Assembly (NCBI GenBank): GCA_024138025.1
Contig: JAMXBD010000404.1
Span: 248,001 to 312,000 of the forward strand
Source of the DNA: Combretum micranthum
Lineage: Eukaryota; Streptophyta; Magnoliopsida; Myrtales; Combretaceae
Direction of reading: 5' to 3'
DNA length: 64,000 bases
Every line of letters starts with the position of its first letter. Position 1 is the stretch's first letter. Both the position numbers and the translations under genes were made by a program. The notes beneath the pieces were generated by a model, which searched no databases, was not told the origin of the DNA, and saw only the letters and a program-made list of their open reading frames with translations. Of the stretch, positions 1 to 11,400 are shown one piece after another.

Positions 1-895
1 TCATAAATTGTCTATGAAAATAATTCAAGTTTTTCATCAAATTATCTTCATAAATTTGCTATGAAGATAATCATTAAAGTTTAATCAAATTATTTTCATA
101 AATTGTCTATGAAAATAATTCAAGTTTTTCATCAAATTATCTTCATAAATTTGCTATGAAGATAATCATTAAAGTTTAATCAAAGTTATTTTCATAAATT
201 GTCTATTAAAATAATTCAAGTTTTTCATCAAATTATCTTCATAAATTTCCTATGAAGATAATCATTAAAGTTTAATCAAAGTTATTTTCATAAATTGTCT
301 ATGAAAATAATTCAAGTTTTTCATCAAATTATCTTCATAAATTTGCTATGAAGATAATCATTAAAGTTTAATCAAATTATTTTCATAAATTGTCTATGAA
401 AATAATTCAAGTTTTCATCAAATTATCTTCATAAATTTGCTATGAAGATAATCGTTAAAGTTTGTTCAAATTATTTTCATAAATTGTCTATGAAAATAAT
501 TCAAGTTTTCATCAAATTATCTTCATAAATTTGCTATGAAGATAATCATTAAGTTGTCTTCATAAATTTTCTCTAAAGATAATAATCAAAAGTTTTCATC
601 AAATTATCTTCATAAATTTGCTATGAAGATAATCATTAAGTTGTTCAAATTATTTTCATAAATTTGCTATGAAAATAATCTAAAGTTTTCAATCAAATTA
701 TTTTCATAAATTTACTATGAAAATAACCAAAGGTTTTCAATCAAATTATCTTCATAAATTTACTATGAAGATAATCATTAAGTTTTCATCAAGATTATTT
801 TCATAAATTGGCTATGAAAATAATAAAAAATTTTCAATCAAAACATTTTCATAAATTTGCTATGAAAATATTCATTCAAGTTTAATCAAATTGAT
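1..895 (+). repeat. Tandem array of 95-bp dimers made of two hairpin subunits
   Basis: Two alternating subunits of about 47-48 bp form a 95-bp period (units start at 1 and 96). One subunit contains the arms ATTATCTTCAT and ATGAAGATAAT around a 9-base loop. The other contains ATTATTTTCAT and ATGAAAATAAT around a similar loop. Both arm pairs are perfectly complementary over 11 bp, so the differences between subunits are paired. After about 550 the array becomes irregular and decays towards 895. Confidence 0.9.
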
Positions 896-1639
896 TTTTC
901 ATGTAGCATTAGAGTAGCCATGAATTATCATGAATTGGTTTTTAGAAAAAATGATTTTTTGGACTTAGAAAAATATGTTTTCATAAAATAAAAAATCAAT
1001 TGATTAGATCATAGGATCATCAAAAATGGTTTCATAAAAATTCAAAATTTAATGAATTTAAAGTGGAAAGAATTCAAAAATATAAGATTGATCAACAAAT
1101 TAAGTTCTTTTTTAAAAGAACTACGTTTTGTCTGATCTCGATTAGCGAGTACGTAGGCACCTACGGGGCGACAATAAAAAATGAAAAAATATTTTTTGTT
1201 TATCATTTTGGTTATTTTTGTGAAATTTTTGAGAAATAAAAAATATAAAAAGAAAAAAAAAATATGTGACTTGTAAATGTTGTTATGTAATATATTATTT
1301 GAGTTTTTGAGCATGAAAAGGATATATTATAAGTTTAAAATTCCAAAAGTGGTAATCATTTGGTTTTAATAGGTTAGCCCCGAATCCATGATATCTGGTT
1401 TTAAAAGTTGATTTTTCAAATCAAATTTTCGCAGACTAGTAGCTAAGTTAGGATCAACCGACCCATTGATCCTAGCTTTTATTTTTTCCCGATTTATATC
1501 GGGTGGCAACTCTAAATCATTTTCAAAAATTAAAATTTCTCTTAACCCCTAGTCGATGATTCATGTTAAATGGGTTCGGGTTTAATGTGAATTGGGTTAG
1601 GAGAAATGAACCAGATAGTGGAAAAATCCAGGCTCGACA
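1..1639 (+). mobile_element. 5' LTR (3' part) of a Tat/Ogre-like non-autonomous retrotransposon
   Basis: The window opens inside this LTR. It ends at a CGACA terminus directly before a primer-binding site at 1643, and its partner LTR begins TGTAGACACC at 18447 after a purine-rich tract, so the two share TGT...ACA ends. The first 0.9 kb is a tandem hairpin array also present in the partner at about 20465-21322. The remaining 0.7 kb is AT-rich with no coding capacity; short open frames such as 1042-1314 on the minus strand are low-complexity. Assignment to the Tat/Ogre group rests on the primer site and on the interior just downstream, recognised from memory, and is fairly likely rather than certain. 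Confidence 0.7.
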
Positions 1640-1642
1640 GCT

Positions 1643-1660
1643 TGGCGACTCCACTGGGGA
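1643..1660 (+). other. Primer-binding site, Tat/Ogre type
   Basis: TGGCGACTCCACTGGGGA lies 3 bases after the LTR end at 1639. From memory this matches the site used by plant Tat/Ogre elements, reported to pair with tRNA-Arg. It differs clearly from the initiator-Met site of the chromovirus copies in this window and fixes the element as + strand. Confidence 0.75.
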
Positions 1661-3505
1661 TCGAAATTTTTTTTTTTAAAAAAAAAAGAGGGCTAGCCAC
1701 TTAGGAATTTTAAATTTTAAATTTATCCTTTAAAATTGCTCGATTTTTTTGTGAATATATACATTATAATTCTTTGTACATTATTTGGATAATTATTTTG
1801 TGAATATATATACTAATCTTGCAGATAAAAAAAAAGAAGAAGGGGCAATAGTCTTATTTATTTATTTATTGATTCTTTGTACATATATTTGTCTTGTGAA
1901 TATATTGTATACTAATATTTCAGGCATAAAAAAAGGGGGGCAATAGATTATTCATTTGCATTTGCATCTGCATATTAGCATAAATGTGAGCTAGATACGG
2001 TCGGACCCAGGCCGTCTTAAGAGCCTAAGCGAGGAGGACGAAGTAAGGTCCGGGGGCTGTGGCTTTCTACTCTCTAGATCAAGAAATGTCTTCCCACTCC
2101 GGTTTAGTACCACTAAACCGGGGGACCTATAGAACCCTACCAAATCATGCATTTCAACATGGGATTTGACCAAATTTTTTCAAAAAAAAAAAAAAATGGA
2201 GTTGTATCATTATTCAAAAAAAAAAATCAATCAAATTAAAACAAAAAGTTTTTAACCAATACCAACAAAGTCTTAAAAAATGTGGAGCAATATTCTTTTA
2301 GTTGGCCCTATAAGATAAAAAAAATAATAAAAATGATTTGATGAAGGTTTTTGAAACCATTGTTTTTAATACAACTCCTGTAATATTTTTCAAAATTCTA
2401 TTGGTCATTATCCCCATTTGCATTCGTGTGTGCATATTTGCATCCTTGCATTTGTATATATTAAAAAATGTGTAGAGTAGACTTGCATATTCATAGAATA
2501 TATTGTCCACCTATAGTTATAGGTCTTTCCAACCAAAATTATCTTTGTCATAAGTATTCCATTTCATTGTCTTCAAATCAATCATTTTGTAAATATTTGC
2601 CCCCACTTAAGGGGAGAGGGTCATTTGTTTACCTCTATTCTTGTAAGTTAGTTTTTGCCTAAAGAAAAAACTTTGAGTTGTAAATAAATTTCCACTTTAG
2701 ATTAGAAACATTCATTTTCCAAACCTCTTTTGTAAATAACCATTTTTTCAAAAAAAAGAAAGAATAACAAGTTTTTAAATTCTTTTCTAAAAAGAAAGAA
2801 AAAAGAAAAAAAGAATAAAAGTTTTAAAAAAATGTATAAATAAATAAGAAAAAGGAAAGTTGCCAACAGGAAAGAATATTCAAAAAAATTGTTATCCCAA
2901 TGATCATTCAGTAAAAGGCAATTGAAATCAAAATTAGGGGCAACCAAAAAGACTTTACCGATTAGGGGCATTTGATAAACCCAAATGGGGCATTTAGTTA
3001 AATATCTTGAGCAATAAAAATGGAGATTGAAAGCAAGAGAAATATCTCACTAAAAATAATTGCCTAGGATGAAAAGAGGCAAATTTAATCCCAAACACCA
3101 ACCCTACACACTCAAGAGAGGAGTGAATTGTGAGAGATAAGGTGGATTCATTCCTTAAAGGAGGTATGTCTTGAATTTAGTACATGGGTCAAATGAAATT
3201 AGGCATTCATTTCAAAAATCTTAAACACATTTACCCTTTGTCAGCCCATTTGAGCCTATCAAGGAAGTGTCCTTAAAAATAAACCCTGTCAGGAACCACC
3301 CCACAATGGGGCAATCAGGAGGTTAGGGGTCATTAACAAGGAGAAAAAGGATTAATTTGTATGCACTTACCCTAGTTGCATCAATTCAAGAGTAGTCAAT
3401 TAACACAAATAAATCATTTCTTTGGAAAAAAAAAATCTCAAATCATACACACACATACACTTTGAGCTATAAGCCATAAAAGAAAAACAAATCACCCTGG
3501 ATTCA
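1661..3505 (+). other. 5' interior of the Tat/Ogre-like element, non-coding
   Basis: About 1.8 kb between the primer site and the insertion point of the minus-strand element at 3506. It is A/T-rich with purine runs and a more GC-rich patch at about 1990-2170 that resembles the stretch downstream of the primer site in Ogre-type elements (recognised from memory). No frame is long or protein-like: open frames at 1991-2173, 2298-2510, 2468-2662 and 2702-2971 lack recognisable domains. No gag, protease or polymerase is visible, so the element looks non-autonomous (a LARD-like derivative). The interior resumes at 15219. Confidence 0.6.
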
Positions 3506-3828
3506 TGTCACGCCCCAACGGGTACCCTAAACGTGACAGTCCGCCACACTCAATATTAAAGCTTAAGTATAACGACCTTAGTCATTTCCAAAAGCTTTTA
3601 TATCAAGTGTAAGACTTACTTTCACAATTTTAGAGGACCATATATGGAATGATGAAGCTTAAGGAGATATAAAAATATAAGAAAAGAGGATTCACAATAA
3701 AGATTTGTTCATAGCAAAACTGTGCATACTTAGGAACAATTCCCTAAATTTCTAAGCTATATATAAATATTTGCATGCTAGTACTATGATATACTTTATC
3801 CAGAGTTCTAATATTCAAAAGGGATTAC

Positions 3829-3870
3829 CTGCCCACTTGGTCCACGTGGCCTTAGCCATAAGTACGGGAA
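3829..3870 (-). other. Candidate 42-bp micro-exon inside LTR
   Basis: On the minus strand the block is preceded by CTACCTTTTGCAG (3' splice-site-like) and ends in CAG followed by GTAAT (5' splice-site-like). It is 14 codons and reads FPYLWLRPRGPSGQ. Blocks of the same kind occur at 21648-21689, 56772-56813 and, one base shorter, 11874-11914. The old copy at 56772 reads FPYLWLKPHGPCSQ, with many third-position changes. A reading frame and splicing are inferred from this pattern; no transcript is available. Confidence 0.5.
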
Positions 3871-4005
3871 CTGCAAAAGGTAGCTATCGGGGTATAAGCT
3901 AATAGGCTTAGTGAGAACTATTTCCATAAATAACTTCTTGTAACAAGATTCAGACAAGTTGGTTAATCACACGTATGTAATGCATCAAACACATGGGCAA
4001 ACAAT

Positions 4006-4030
4006 CATATAGCTTTCCGGGAACTATATG
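4006..4030 (-). other. Conserved LTR palindrome, CATATAG type
   Basis: Arms CATATAG and CTATATG flank an 11-base loop that reads TTCCCGGAAAG in sense. Other copies keep the loop and position but use different, still complementary arms (CATATGA/TCATATG at 27683-27709). It lies between the repeat patch and the micro-exon-like block. Confidence 0.7.
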
Positions 4031-6483
4031 TTGAATGGATTTACGCCCTCCATTCGGGGTTTGGTGATACTCAAAACAAGTAGATTTGATGATAGAAAAT
4101 TTAAGCTTGCGAGCACATCGCCAAGCATTCAATAAAAACTTTTATACTTGCGAGCACTCATCGCCAAGTATTCCGAACCTACTTGATTTGACCTTGCTTT
4201 CGGATCAGCCGCCAAGCATATTCCATTAAGCCGCCAAGCAATCGCTTTCGGATCTTCCGCCAAGTGTTGCTTTCGACATGAGCCTACTATCCTTCTCACC
4301 CAAGGATAATATCCCAACCATGTAATGTGACTCACTTGGTATGCATGAGTTCATTAATTTATAAAGTCATAACATAATTATTTTCAATTTTATGGTGATC
4401 AAGGAATTTCACACAAATCAATATTATACTAAAACAATCACTTAGAACAATTCGGGCTTCGATATTCTTAGAATTCTTTCAAGGAATTAATTTACATGCA
4501 TATCGGTTTATCTTTTCCTAATTCTAGTGCAACTAATTTACAAGCACAACAAGTGTAGCATTAATGGAAATAAACTCACGATGCCATTGTCGTCTATCCT
4601 CTAAGCGGATGAGTCGTTCACACACTCCACTAGATCGTAATAGTTCTCGGGGTGAAGAAATCCTTCCTCGGGGTCACCTAACCAAAGAAAATACCCACAA
4701 TAAGTTTTTCTTGAAGATCTTCTTGAATTTTGACAAAACAATGTCAAAGAACGTCAAAGTTCGTATGGAAGAGTGTTCCAACTTAAAATGGCCATAACTT
4801 GGTCATTTTAACTCGGAATCGCGCATATAATATACCGATTTCTATCTACTCGAAAAGATCTACCCATTTCTAAAATTATTTCCCTCAAAAAAAGCCACAT
4901 AGGCTCCGAAAAACTGGTGACAAAATTCACCACGGATTTTCAAGTAAAAACAACTTTGGTTCAAGAAATCAAAATTTGTTTGATAAATACTTAGTTATCT
5001 ATATAGTTGGAAAATTCTCTTTTTATGACTATGTAACTCATACTTAAGCATGCTCAAATGTCTTGTTGTCCAAATTATTTTTCTTAAGTAAAACAATGTC
5101 GGTTTGAAGCTTTTCGGAAATTGTTTTTGTGAATTTCTTTGAAATGAATACCTTGTTTATCTTGTTTTCTAAAAATGTTTTATGTTGGTTTTATTTATCT
5201 TTTTCTAAGTGACTTTTGAAAATAGAATTTTCTACTTCCTAAGTTACACTAATAATATTTTTGAAGTTTTTCTAGAAAATATGCTTTTCCTTATTTTCTT
5301 GTGTAAATTCCTTTGTTTACTTATTTTTGGCAAAAATCTTTACTTGATATTTCTCATTCTTTTCTTATGTCTCCATTTCCAAAAACAATTACTCATGCAT
5401 GAGAATTTGGTTTCCTTGTAAAAACAAAGTGGAACAGTTAAGGACTTTTTGTAGAAAAACTAATTTCTATAATCTTATTAACTTTTTCTTGTATCTTGAA
5501 AAGTGAAAATTTTATTCTTTTTCAAAACATAAGTTTTCTTTGCCTATTTGCAAGGTCTTTACTTAAAAATTTCCTTAGCCATCCATCTTATTTTCTTTAT
5601 GAAAAGAACCATTTTTGTCAACAAAATATTTTCTTTTGAAAAGCAAAGTAAAGTAACAAAGATTTAACTAGCTTTTAAGTAAAAATAGTTTCTAAATTTA
5701 TAGCGAATTCTTTTTGTAACTTGAAAATGAATGAGTTTATTTTTGTTGTCTTATATTTTTATGTTTCACATAAACTTATTCCTAAGTGACAAAAAGTCTT
5801 CTTTTATTTCATTATCTTTAGAGAACAAAACTTTTGGACAACATTCTAAATGAACATGATTATGAGAATAATAATAATAAACAAAGTAACATAAAGCATA
5901 AATAATAAAATCAAGTATTGGAGTCTTAGCTTTTTCAAGGCTCCCGGACTAAGAAATAAACTAGTCCCATAAAGAAGTAAAATGAAAGAAGAAAAACTTG
6001 TTTTGACTTGATTAGGACAAGTCTAAGACTAGAGACTAGTCTTATAAACAACTAGAAAATAAATAAATTGCATGGAAGTAAATAAATGCATGAAAGGTAA
6101 ATAAATTGCAAGATTATGAGCTTATATGCTCTAAAGAATATGTATATAGTTATTTAGATATAGTAGATAGTTATGAACATAAAGAAATATAAAGAACATA
6201 AAGGAAATATAAGGAACATAAAGGATCATAAAGAAATTGATATTATGAACAAAAACAAAGTATGAATCTAATGTTGCTTTCTTGACCTTCATGGTTTTAG
6301 AAAACATACACTAAGCTCATACTAAGTAGATGAACATGGAGACTTCTTGAAGAACTTTTACCTAAAGAAGATGAGCCTAAAGAGAACTTCTTGAAGAACT
6401 TCTTGGAGAGAAATTCTAGAGAGATTTTGAGAGAGTAATTTTTAGTGTAGAAGTGGTGTGAAAGAAGTGAAAGAGGAGGGGGG

Positions 6484-6491
6484 TATTTATA
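6484..6491 (-). promoter_or_regulatory. TATA box of element 1, 3' LTR
   Basis: TATTTATA on the plus strand is TATAAATA in sense, followed by a pyrimidine-rich, ATG-free leader. The same box, followed by a C-rich run, recurs in most LTR copies of this window. Confidence 0.8.
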
Positions 6492-7197
6492 GGAAAATGG
6501 GGAGTGATTTTTGGATGAATAAAATAAATGCAAAATTAAAACAAATGGAGAGGGAAGAGAGAGAGAGAGGTGCCGGCCACATTTTGAGAGGAGAGAGGGA
6601 GTGATTTAATTTTTGTATTTTGTTAAATAAAAGATGTAATAAGTAAGGTAGATGTGATATAAAGTTATGGGAAAGGTAAAAAGTTAAGATTATAGGTTAT
6701 GTAGAGTGTAAGAGTAGGTGTAAGAAAAAGTAGAGATAAAAGAATAGTGTAGAATAGTAATGAATAGTGTAATGTAAAGTAGATATGACAATTAAAATAC
6801 CGGTAGTAAGAAATACGCGTATAATAGCTATATCTGTTATTTTTACTTACCAAAAATTATGAAATTGATATTTTTGGAAAACTTATATTTTTACGAGTCT
6901 AACGGTATATTCGGAATATTTTTCCTATTCCGGGCTTCCGAACACGTTTTTCGAGAACTGTGTCCGATCGGGTTCGAAGGACATCCGAAATTCACGAAAC
7001 TGAAACTTTTATGAAACCTATGTTTATTACGAACTATTTGAGCTACTTAACCCAACTTCGTTTTCCCGGCCAAAGAAAACGGCAATGCCGGACTTAGATT
7101 GATACGGTAAACTAGGGTTTTGTTGACCTTTAGGGTTTCGTTTGACTTCCGGTTAGGGTTTTGTGCTAAACCGATTCCGAAAATTTAGGGGTTTACA

Positions 7198-7210
7198 ACC
7201 TACCCCCCTT
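7198..7210 (-). other. Polypurine tract of element 1
   Basis: In sense AAGGGGGGTAGGT directly precedes the 3' LTR start. It is identical to the tract at 34075-34087 in the pol-bearing element, and the bases before it (ACAAAACTTTCTTT) also match, so both elements share the priming signal. Confidence 0.9.
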
Positions 7211-8825
7211 AAAGAAAGTTTTGTCCTCAAACTTGGAAATTCCTACTTGTGGTTAGAACTTGGTTACTTGGGTTATGTGTCTTTCTTTAAAAAGGTCTGT
7301 TTACTTGATTTCCTCATTTCTTAATTTCTGACTTTCTTATGGATAATATCGGTATTGGGTATATCCTCATAAGGAAAATTCTCTTTGTCCCATTCTTGCG
7401 TCCAGGTTTGTTATATCTCTGACTGATCCTTTTTGCTTTCATCTCCTTTTTCCTGTTGAGAGCGTTATATTGACCGATTATGAAACGAACCATCTTCTTT
7501 GGTTAGTCGATTCATACCATAAGCATCCTTGCCTTCTTGTTTATTGTTTGTGAGAAATCCGAAATCTTGAGAAGGTTAATTCTGCTTTTATCGAATTTCA
7601 TAAACCTTCTTATCCTTTGATATCTTTATTCTCTTATCCACATTTCTTTTCTTCTACTGTCTCCTGAGCTTTTGGTTTATTGTTGGTCCGATTTTATGAA
7701 CCATACTCATGATTCCTTCCTACTAACTCCTTTGTCCTTAGGTTATGCTAAATCATCCTTTAGCTCCTTTTAATACCTTTTTCTTCCTTTATTCCTTCTT
7801 TATCCTTCGTATCTTCTTATCTATGCTCTTTTGTTATTTCTACATGGTCGATCTTATCATTCTACCGACGTGGTTCCTCTTTTAAACCTTGTTGTGATCT
7901 CCAAAGTTTGGTTTTTCAACTCCCTTTTATTAATTTCTTATACCTAAGATTACGTTCTTAGATTACTTCTTTCCTTCTTCAGGCCATATCAGAAAGCATT
8001 ACTAAAACTTGTGAGTTATAAGGAATTTGAGGGTCATGCCTTCTTGTTTTAATCCTTTGTTGGTGATATCGTGATCTTAATCTTGAGAGAAACACGTTTG
8101 CTCCTTAAAAAGGTTTTCACCTTGTTCCTTTCCACAAATTAACACGTTGGCTTGGGGGTCTTTTTCCATTATAGCTGGGTGGGCATATTTCGTGATGACA
8201 TACTTCATTTCGTAAGGTCTCGATTTTCTCGTTTTGTTGTCTCTCTAACTTCTTATGAATATCTCCATAGGTCAATTTCTCTTCATTCTTTAGCTACTTA
8301 ATTTCCTTTATCAACTTGAAAGAATGTGTCTGTTCTTTCCTTATGTTAGCAAATCCTTTGCCAACTATTTTCTTTTTGTTTTGTAAGCTCTATGTTTTCC
8401 TTGTTTCCTCTTATTGGGATCTTATTTGAGAGGTATACATTCTATTCAAAAGATTACTTATTTCCATTATTCCTTAGAGTCATGGGTGACTTCATGTTCT
8501 CACGTCTTTGTTGAAAGGTTGACCAATTCCTCTGGTTTCATCATTCTTTTGCATTATCTTTAACTAGGTTGATCGTTATATATATAGAAAGAATGTAATA
8601 CTTTGAACTTCAAGAAAGAGTAAAGCATCTTTATTCACTAAAAACTTCTCATGTATACATTAGGGGATTATCACTCCTATTCATCCACATAAAGAAAACT
8701 TTACATTCTCCTGCTATAACATCAATAAAAGGAGGTTGGGGATTGACTGGTTCCTGCATCGCTGTTATAGCCTCTAATGCACTCCAAGGCAGTCAAGTTT
8801 CCATTTCTTTTGTTCACTTCTTCAC
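7211..8825 (-). other. Region replacing pol in element 1; degenerate coding-like patches
   Basis: Between the gag remnant and the polypurine tract there are about 1.6 kb where the relative at 24910 carries its protease-to-chromodomain region. Only the last roughly 40 bases before the tract match that element. The strand is A-rich in sense, has stops in all frames, and no protease, reverse transcriptase or integrase motif is visible. Some short stretches look like decayed coding sequence: a charged, coiled-coil-like frame around 8310-8190 containing HKKLERQQNEKIETLRNE, and an acidic stretch around 7405-7320. I cannot name their origin. Confidence 0.5.
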
Positions 8826-10075
8826 CTATCCATCGTCCTGCAAGTTGTATACTCGAATTCCTGAAGCAGTAGGTCCAGGTCTGCTTTCACTTCCACTTCC
8901 ATTTCCTTTTCTACTCTTATAGGAACAACTCCCTGATGATCTTGATAGAATGTTCCTTCCTTGTGGACAGTTGTTGGCAAAATGTCCTTTCTGATTGCAA
9001 ACATAGCAAGCATCTATCCCTCTGTTTGGGCATTTTGACATCTTATGGTTTGTATTTCCACAAAGAAACATTTCCAAATAGTGGGGCACTTCTTCGGGTA
9101 GTGTGCTCCATTGCACTTCCAACACTTAATACCTCTTGGTATGATCCTTCTATTGTCGTCTTGATTTTCTTTGGTAGAGGCATGAGATGGGGTTCTATGA
9201 AAAATTCCCTTTCGACGATTGGTCTTCTTCCTCTTCTATTCTTTCTCTCCTTTTCCTTGCTCCTTCTACAATCCGAGCTCTTTCCACTAATTCTCGAAAA
9301 TTCCTTATGTCAAATTCTTCCAACTTCATCCTTAGTTCTTCGTCCAATCCTCCTATAAAGACTTGCCTTTTTAATTCTTCACTGTACTTATAGGAGTCTG
9401 GTGCATATTGCAACAATCTACTGAACTCAGTCTCATATTGTTCGATTGTTCTTCCTTTTTGAGCAATTTGCAAGAAGTCTGCACTGTATCTCACTCTTAA
9501 ACTTCCTGGAAAATAATTCTCCAAAAACTCATGTCTAAACATTTCCCAAGTGATTGGAGTCATTAGATCTCTTTTCCTTGACTCCCACCATATCCTAGCG
9601 TTTAGACGAAGCATGAATGTTCCATACTTGATTTGCAAATGGGGTGGAACTTCATATGCATCAAAAGACATCTCTATTTGAGATAACCAATCTTCTGCCT
9701 CTGGCTTGTCATAAGCTCCTTCAAAGAAGCGGTTACTTTTGATGAAGTTAGGTAACATGCTTTTGTATGGTCTTGCGGTGGAGATGGAGGTAGGGGTGCA
9801 CTTTGGCTATGCATGTTCCTATGCACAGATGCCTCTGTTGAAGCTTGTTGTGGTGGGTTGGTATAGACACTGGGGCTGTCGCTGATGCGTTGCTGGTGTT
9901 GCTTCTTGTACGGGTGCTTGTGCTGGCATATTTTGCCTAATTTCTTCTAATACGTGGGTTAGGTGTCCTAACGTGGCGTGTAAGTCCCTTTGAGGTGCGG
10001 CGGCTCCTTGTACAGCAGGTTGATCTGCTTCTATGTCTGGTTGGTTAGAGGCGCTTTGTTCCCTCTTCGTCTATC
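8826..10075 (-). pseudogene. gag: gag of element 1 (frameshifted)
   Basis: This encodes the structural Gag that would form the particle and bind RNA. The core frame 9758-9195 (187 aa) contains the retrotransposon Gag domain, with WWESRKRD, EFLENYFPGSLRVRYSADF and QYETEFSRLL matching the gag at 29335-30408. Upstream, to about 10075, is a Pro/Gln/Ala-rich N-terminal region in broken frames. Downstream, in a second frame (9125-8826), one clear CCHC zinc knuckle is seen (CYVCNQKGHFANNC), then a Ser/Gly-rich tail and a RVYNL motif near the end, as in the relative. Earlier knuckles are disrupted by frame changes. The interruptions are single-base shifts, so biological decay and assembly indels are both possible. 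No protease follows. Confidence 0.85.
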
Positions 10076-10394
10076 CTATTTCGGCTGTTTTAAACTTTCT
10101 AAGTTAGGTTTGTAAAGTTTTGATAACTTAATTAAATTTTTGCCGGAATTTGGGGAAATATAACGGAAATTTAAATATGCACAAAAACAAAACAATCTCT
10201 GAAATCAAACTTAGAGCATAATTATAGAAATAAGTTCATACATGAAATCGGAAATAAGATAAATCATAAAAGAAAATCACACAGAAATACCAAACATTGT
10301 TCCGAAAATTAAAAGATAGACTGAGATCATGAATCTAGTCTATGACAAAATCTAAGCTGGACTTCTAGGGATATGCTTTGTTTTCCTTCCCTTT

Positions 10395-11400
10395 TCATTC
10401 TTCGGGCGCATCTCCCGGGTTGCTGCTGGATGATCCTGGGTTCAAACTCCTCATGATTTGGTTGAAGTGTTTTCTTCTATTTCGTGCTCTCTTTCTTTCT
10501 TGTTCGTGATGGGCAATTAGCTCCTCATGCGTCATTGCTGGTGCTATTTCATCAAGGGTCTTCCAAGTGATTGTTCCTTCGGTTTCCCTATTGTTGTTTT
10601 CATCGGCCGGAACATTTTGTATCCATCGTGGGGTCTTCATCTTGTCCTCCCCGACATGTCTTCCTTCGAGGTAACGAATGATTCTTAACTCATCGTTGTC
10701 CAAGGTTCCTCGACTCCTACGGCAGCTTGGTTCCTTATCTCTTGCGCCGGTCTTTCTTCTTGATTTTCCTCCGAGTCCTCACCGGGTTCATCATCCGAAC
10801 TGTCATTCACCTCCTGCATTGGTTCATCTCTTATCACTGTTCCATCCTCTCGCAATCGTAGGGGCTCATTTATTCCTAGTTGGATTCCTGTGAAGGTAGG
10901 CGGCTCGGTGGATACTTCTGTTGGGGGTCGTAGTATTCCCTGATATACTCCGTGCCAATGGAAGTATCGTTGAGATCGGCTCTCATCCATTCGAGGTGAT
11001 CCATCAAATCATCATGGGCATAGACAAATATCGGTCCGATCTTGGTCCAGGTTCGAAAATCCGGCGGGGTTCGTCCTCCTTCTTCTCTAAGAACGAAGGT
11101 TGCTTCCTTCAGCATTGGTCTGGTCTCCGATAGCAATGATTCGTCCACAGCATATATTACTTCCAACTCGGTCATTCTTTTGCCTATAGGGCAGTTGTGA
11201 ATAGTTCGTAACACTCCTTTCCATCGGATGCATCATTCCCCTCTTCCAGATTTGGAACATTTCTCGGAGGGTCTTAGGTTGTCCAGCTAGGGCAAATTCT
11301 TCACATAAAACTCTAAGTCTCATTCGAAGTTCTCGGGTGTTTCGAAGGATCCTTTTCGAAAGTTCTTGGCTTGGAGACGGGCCTCTTCTATGGTGATCTA
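10395..11400 (-). pseudogene. Unusual 5' ORF between primer site and gag (element 1), frameshifted
   Basis: Four overlapping minus-strand frames (11323-11087, 11214-10876, 10990-10685, 10703-10395) read as one protein of roughly 330 aa broken by single-base shifts. Order of parts: an N-terminal segment with LRVLCEEFALAG, a central segment with ATFVLREEG and FVYAHDDLMDHLEW, a WHGVYQGILR motif, an acidic Ser/Asp/Glu linker, and a basic tail (RKRARNRRKHF). The element at 40897-48780 has matching segments in the same order, and the pol-bearing element keeps shortened traces at 28440-28882. It lies after the primer site and before gag on the same strand. I do not recognise a family; a distant Gag-like or nucleic-acid-binding role is only a guess. 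Confidence 0.65.

Larger units (their letters stand above)
3506..7197 (-). repeat. 3' LTR of element 1
   Basis: 3,692 bp, nearly identical to 11547-15218 with scattered single-base indels. In sense order from 7197 down it holds a promoter region with a conserved GCCGGC block, a TATA box (6491-6484), an ATG-free leader, a 5' splice-site-like TTTAG|GTAAA (near 6360), two small hairpins (about 6043-5945), a conserved AACTCGGAAT block (about 4815), a patch of CGCCAAGC-type repeats (about 4300-4105), a palindrome (4030-4006), a 42-bp micro-exon-like block (3870-3829) and the terminus. The open frame 4129-4335 lies in the repeat patch and is not taken as a gene. Confidence 0.92.

Noticed and set aside
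1..895. CRISPR-like array
   Set aside because: Units are contiguous and diverge gradually, without unique spacers, and the same array lies in both LTRs of a plant element.
2298..2971. Short frames in the Tat/Ogre 5' interior
   Set aside because: Low-complexity Phe/Leu/Lys-rich translations of AT-rich sequence.
4129..4335. 68-codon minus-strand frame in both LTRs of element 1 (also 12172-12378), on the sense strand
   Set aside because: It is built largely from the CGCCAAGC-type LTR repeat patch and is absent from other LTR lineages; near-identity of the two copies only reflects LTR identity.
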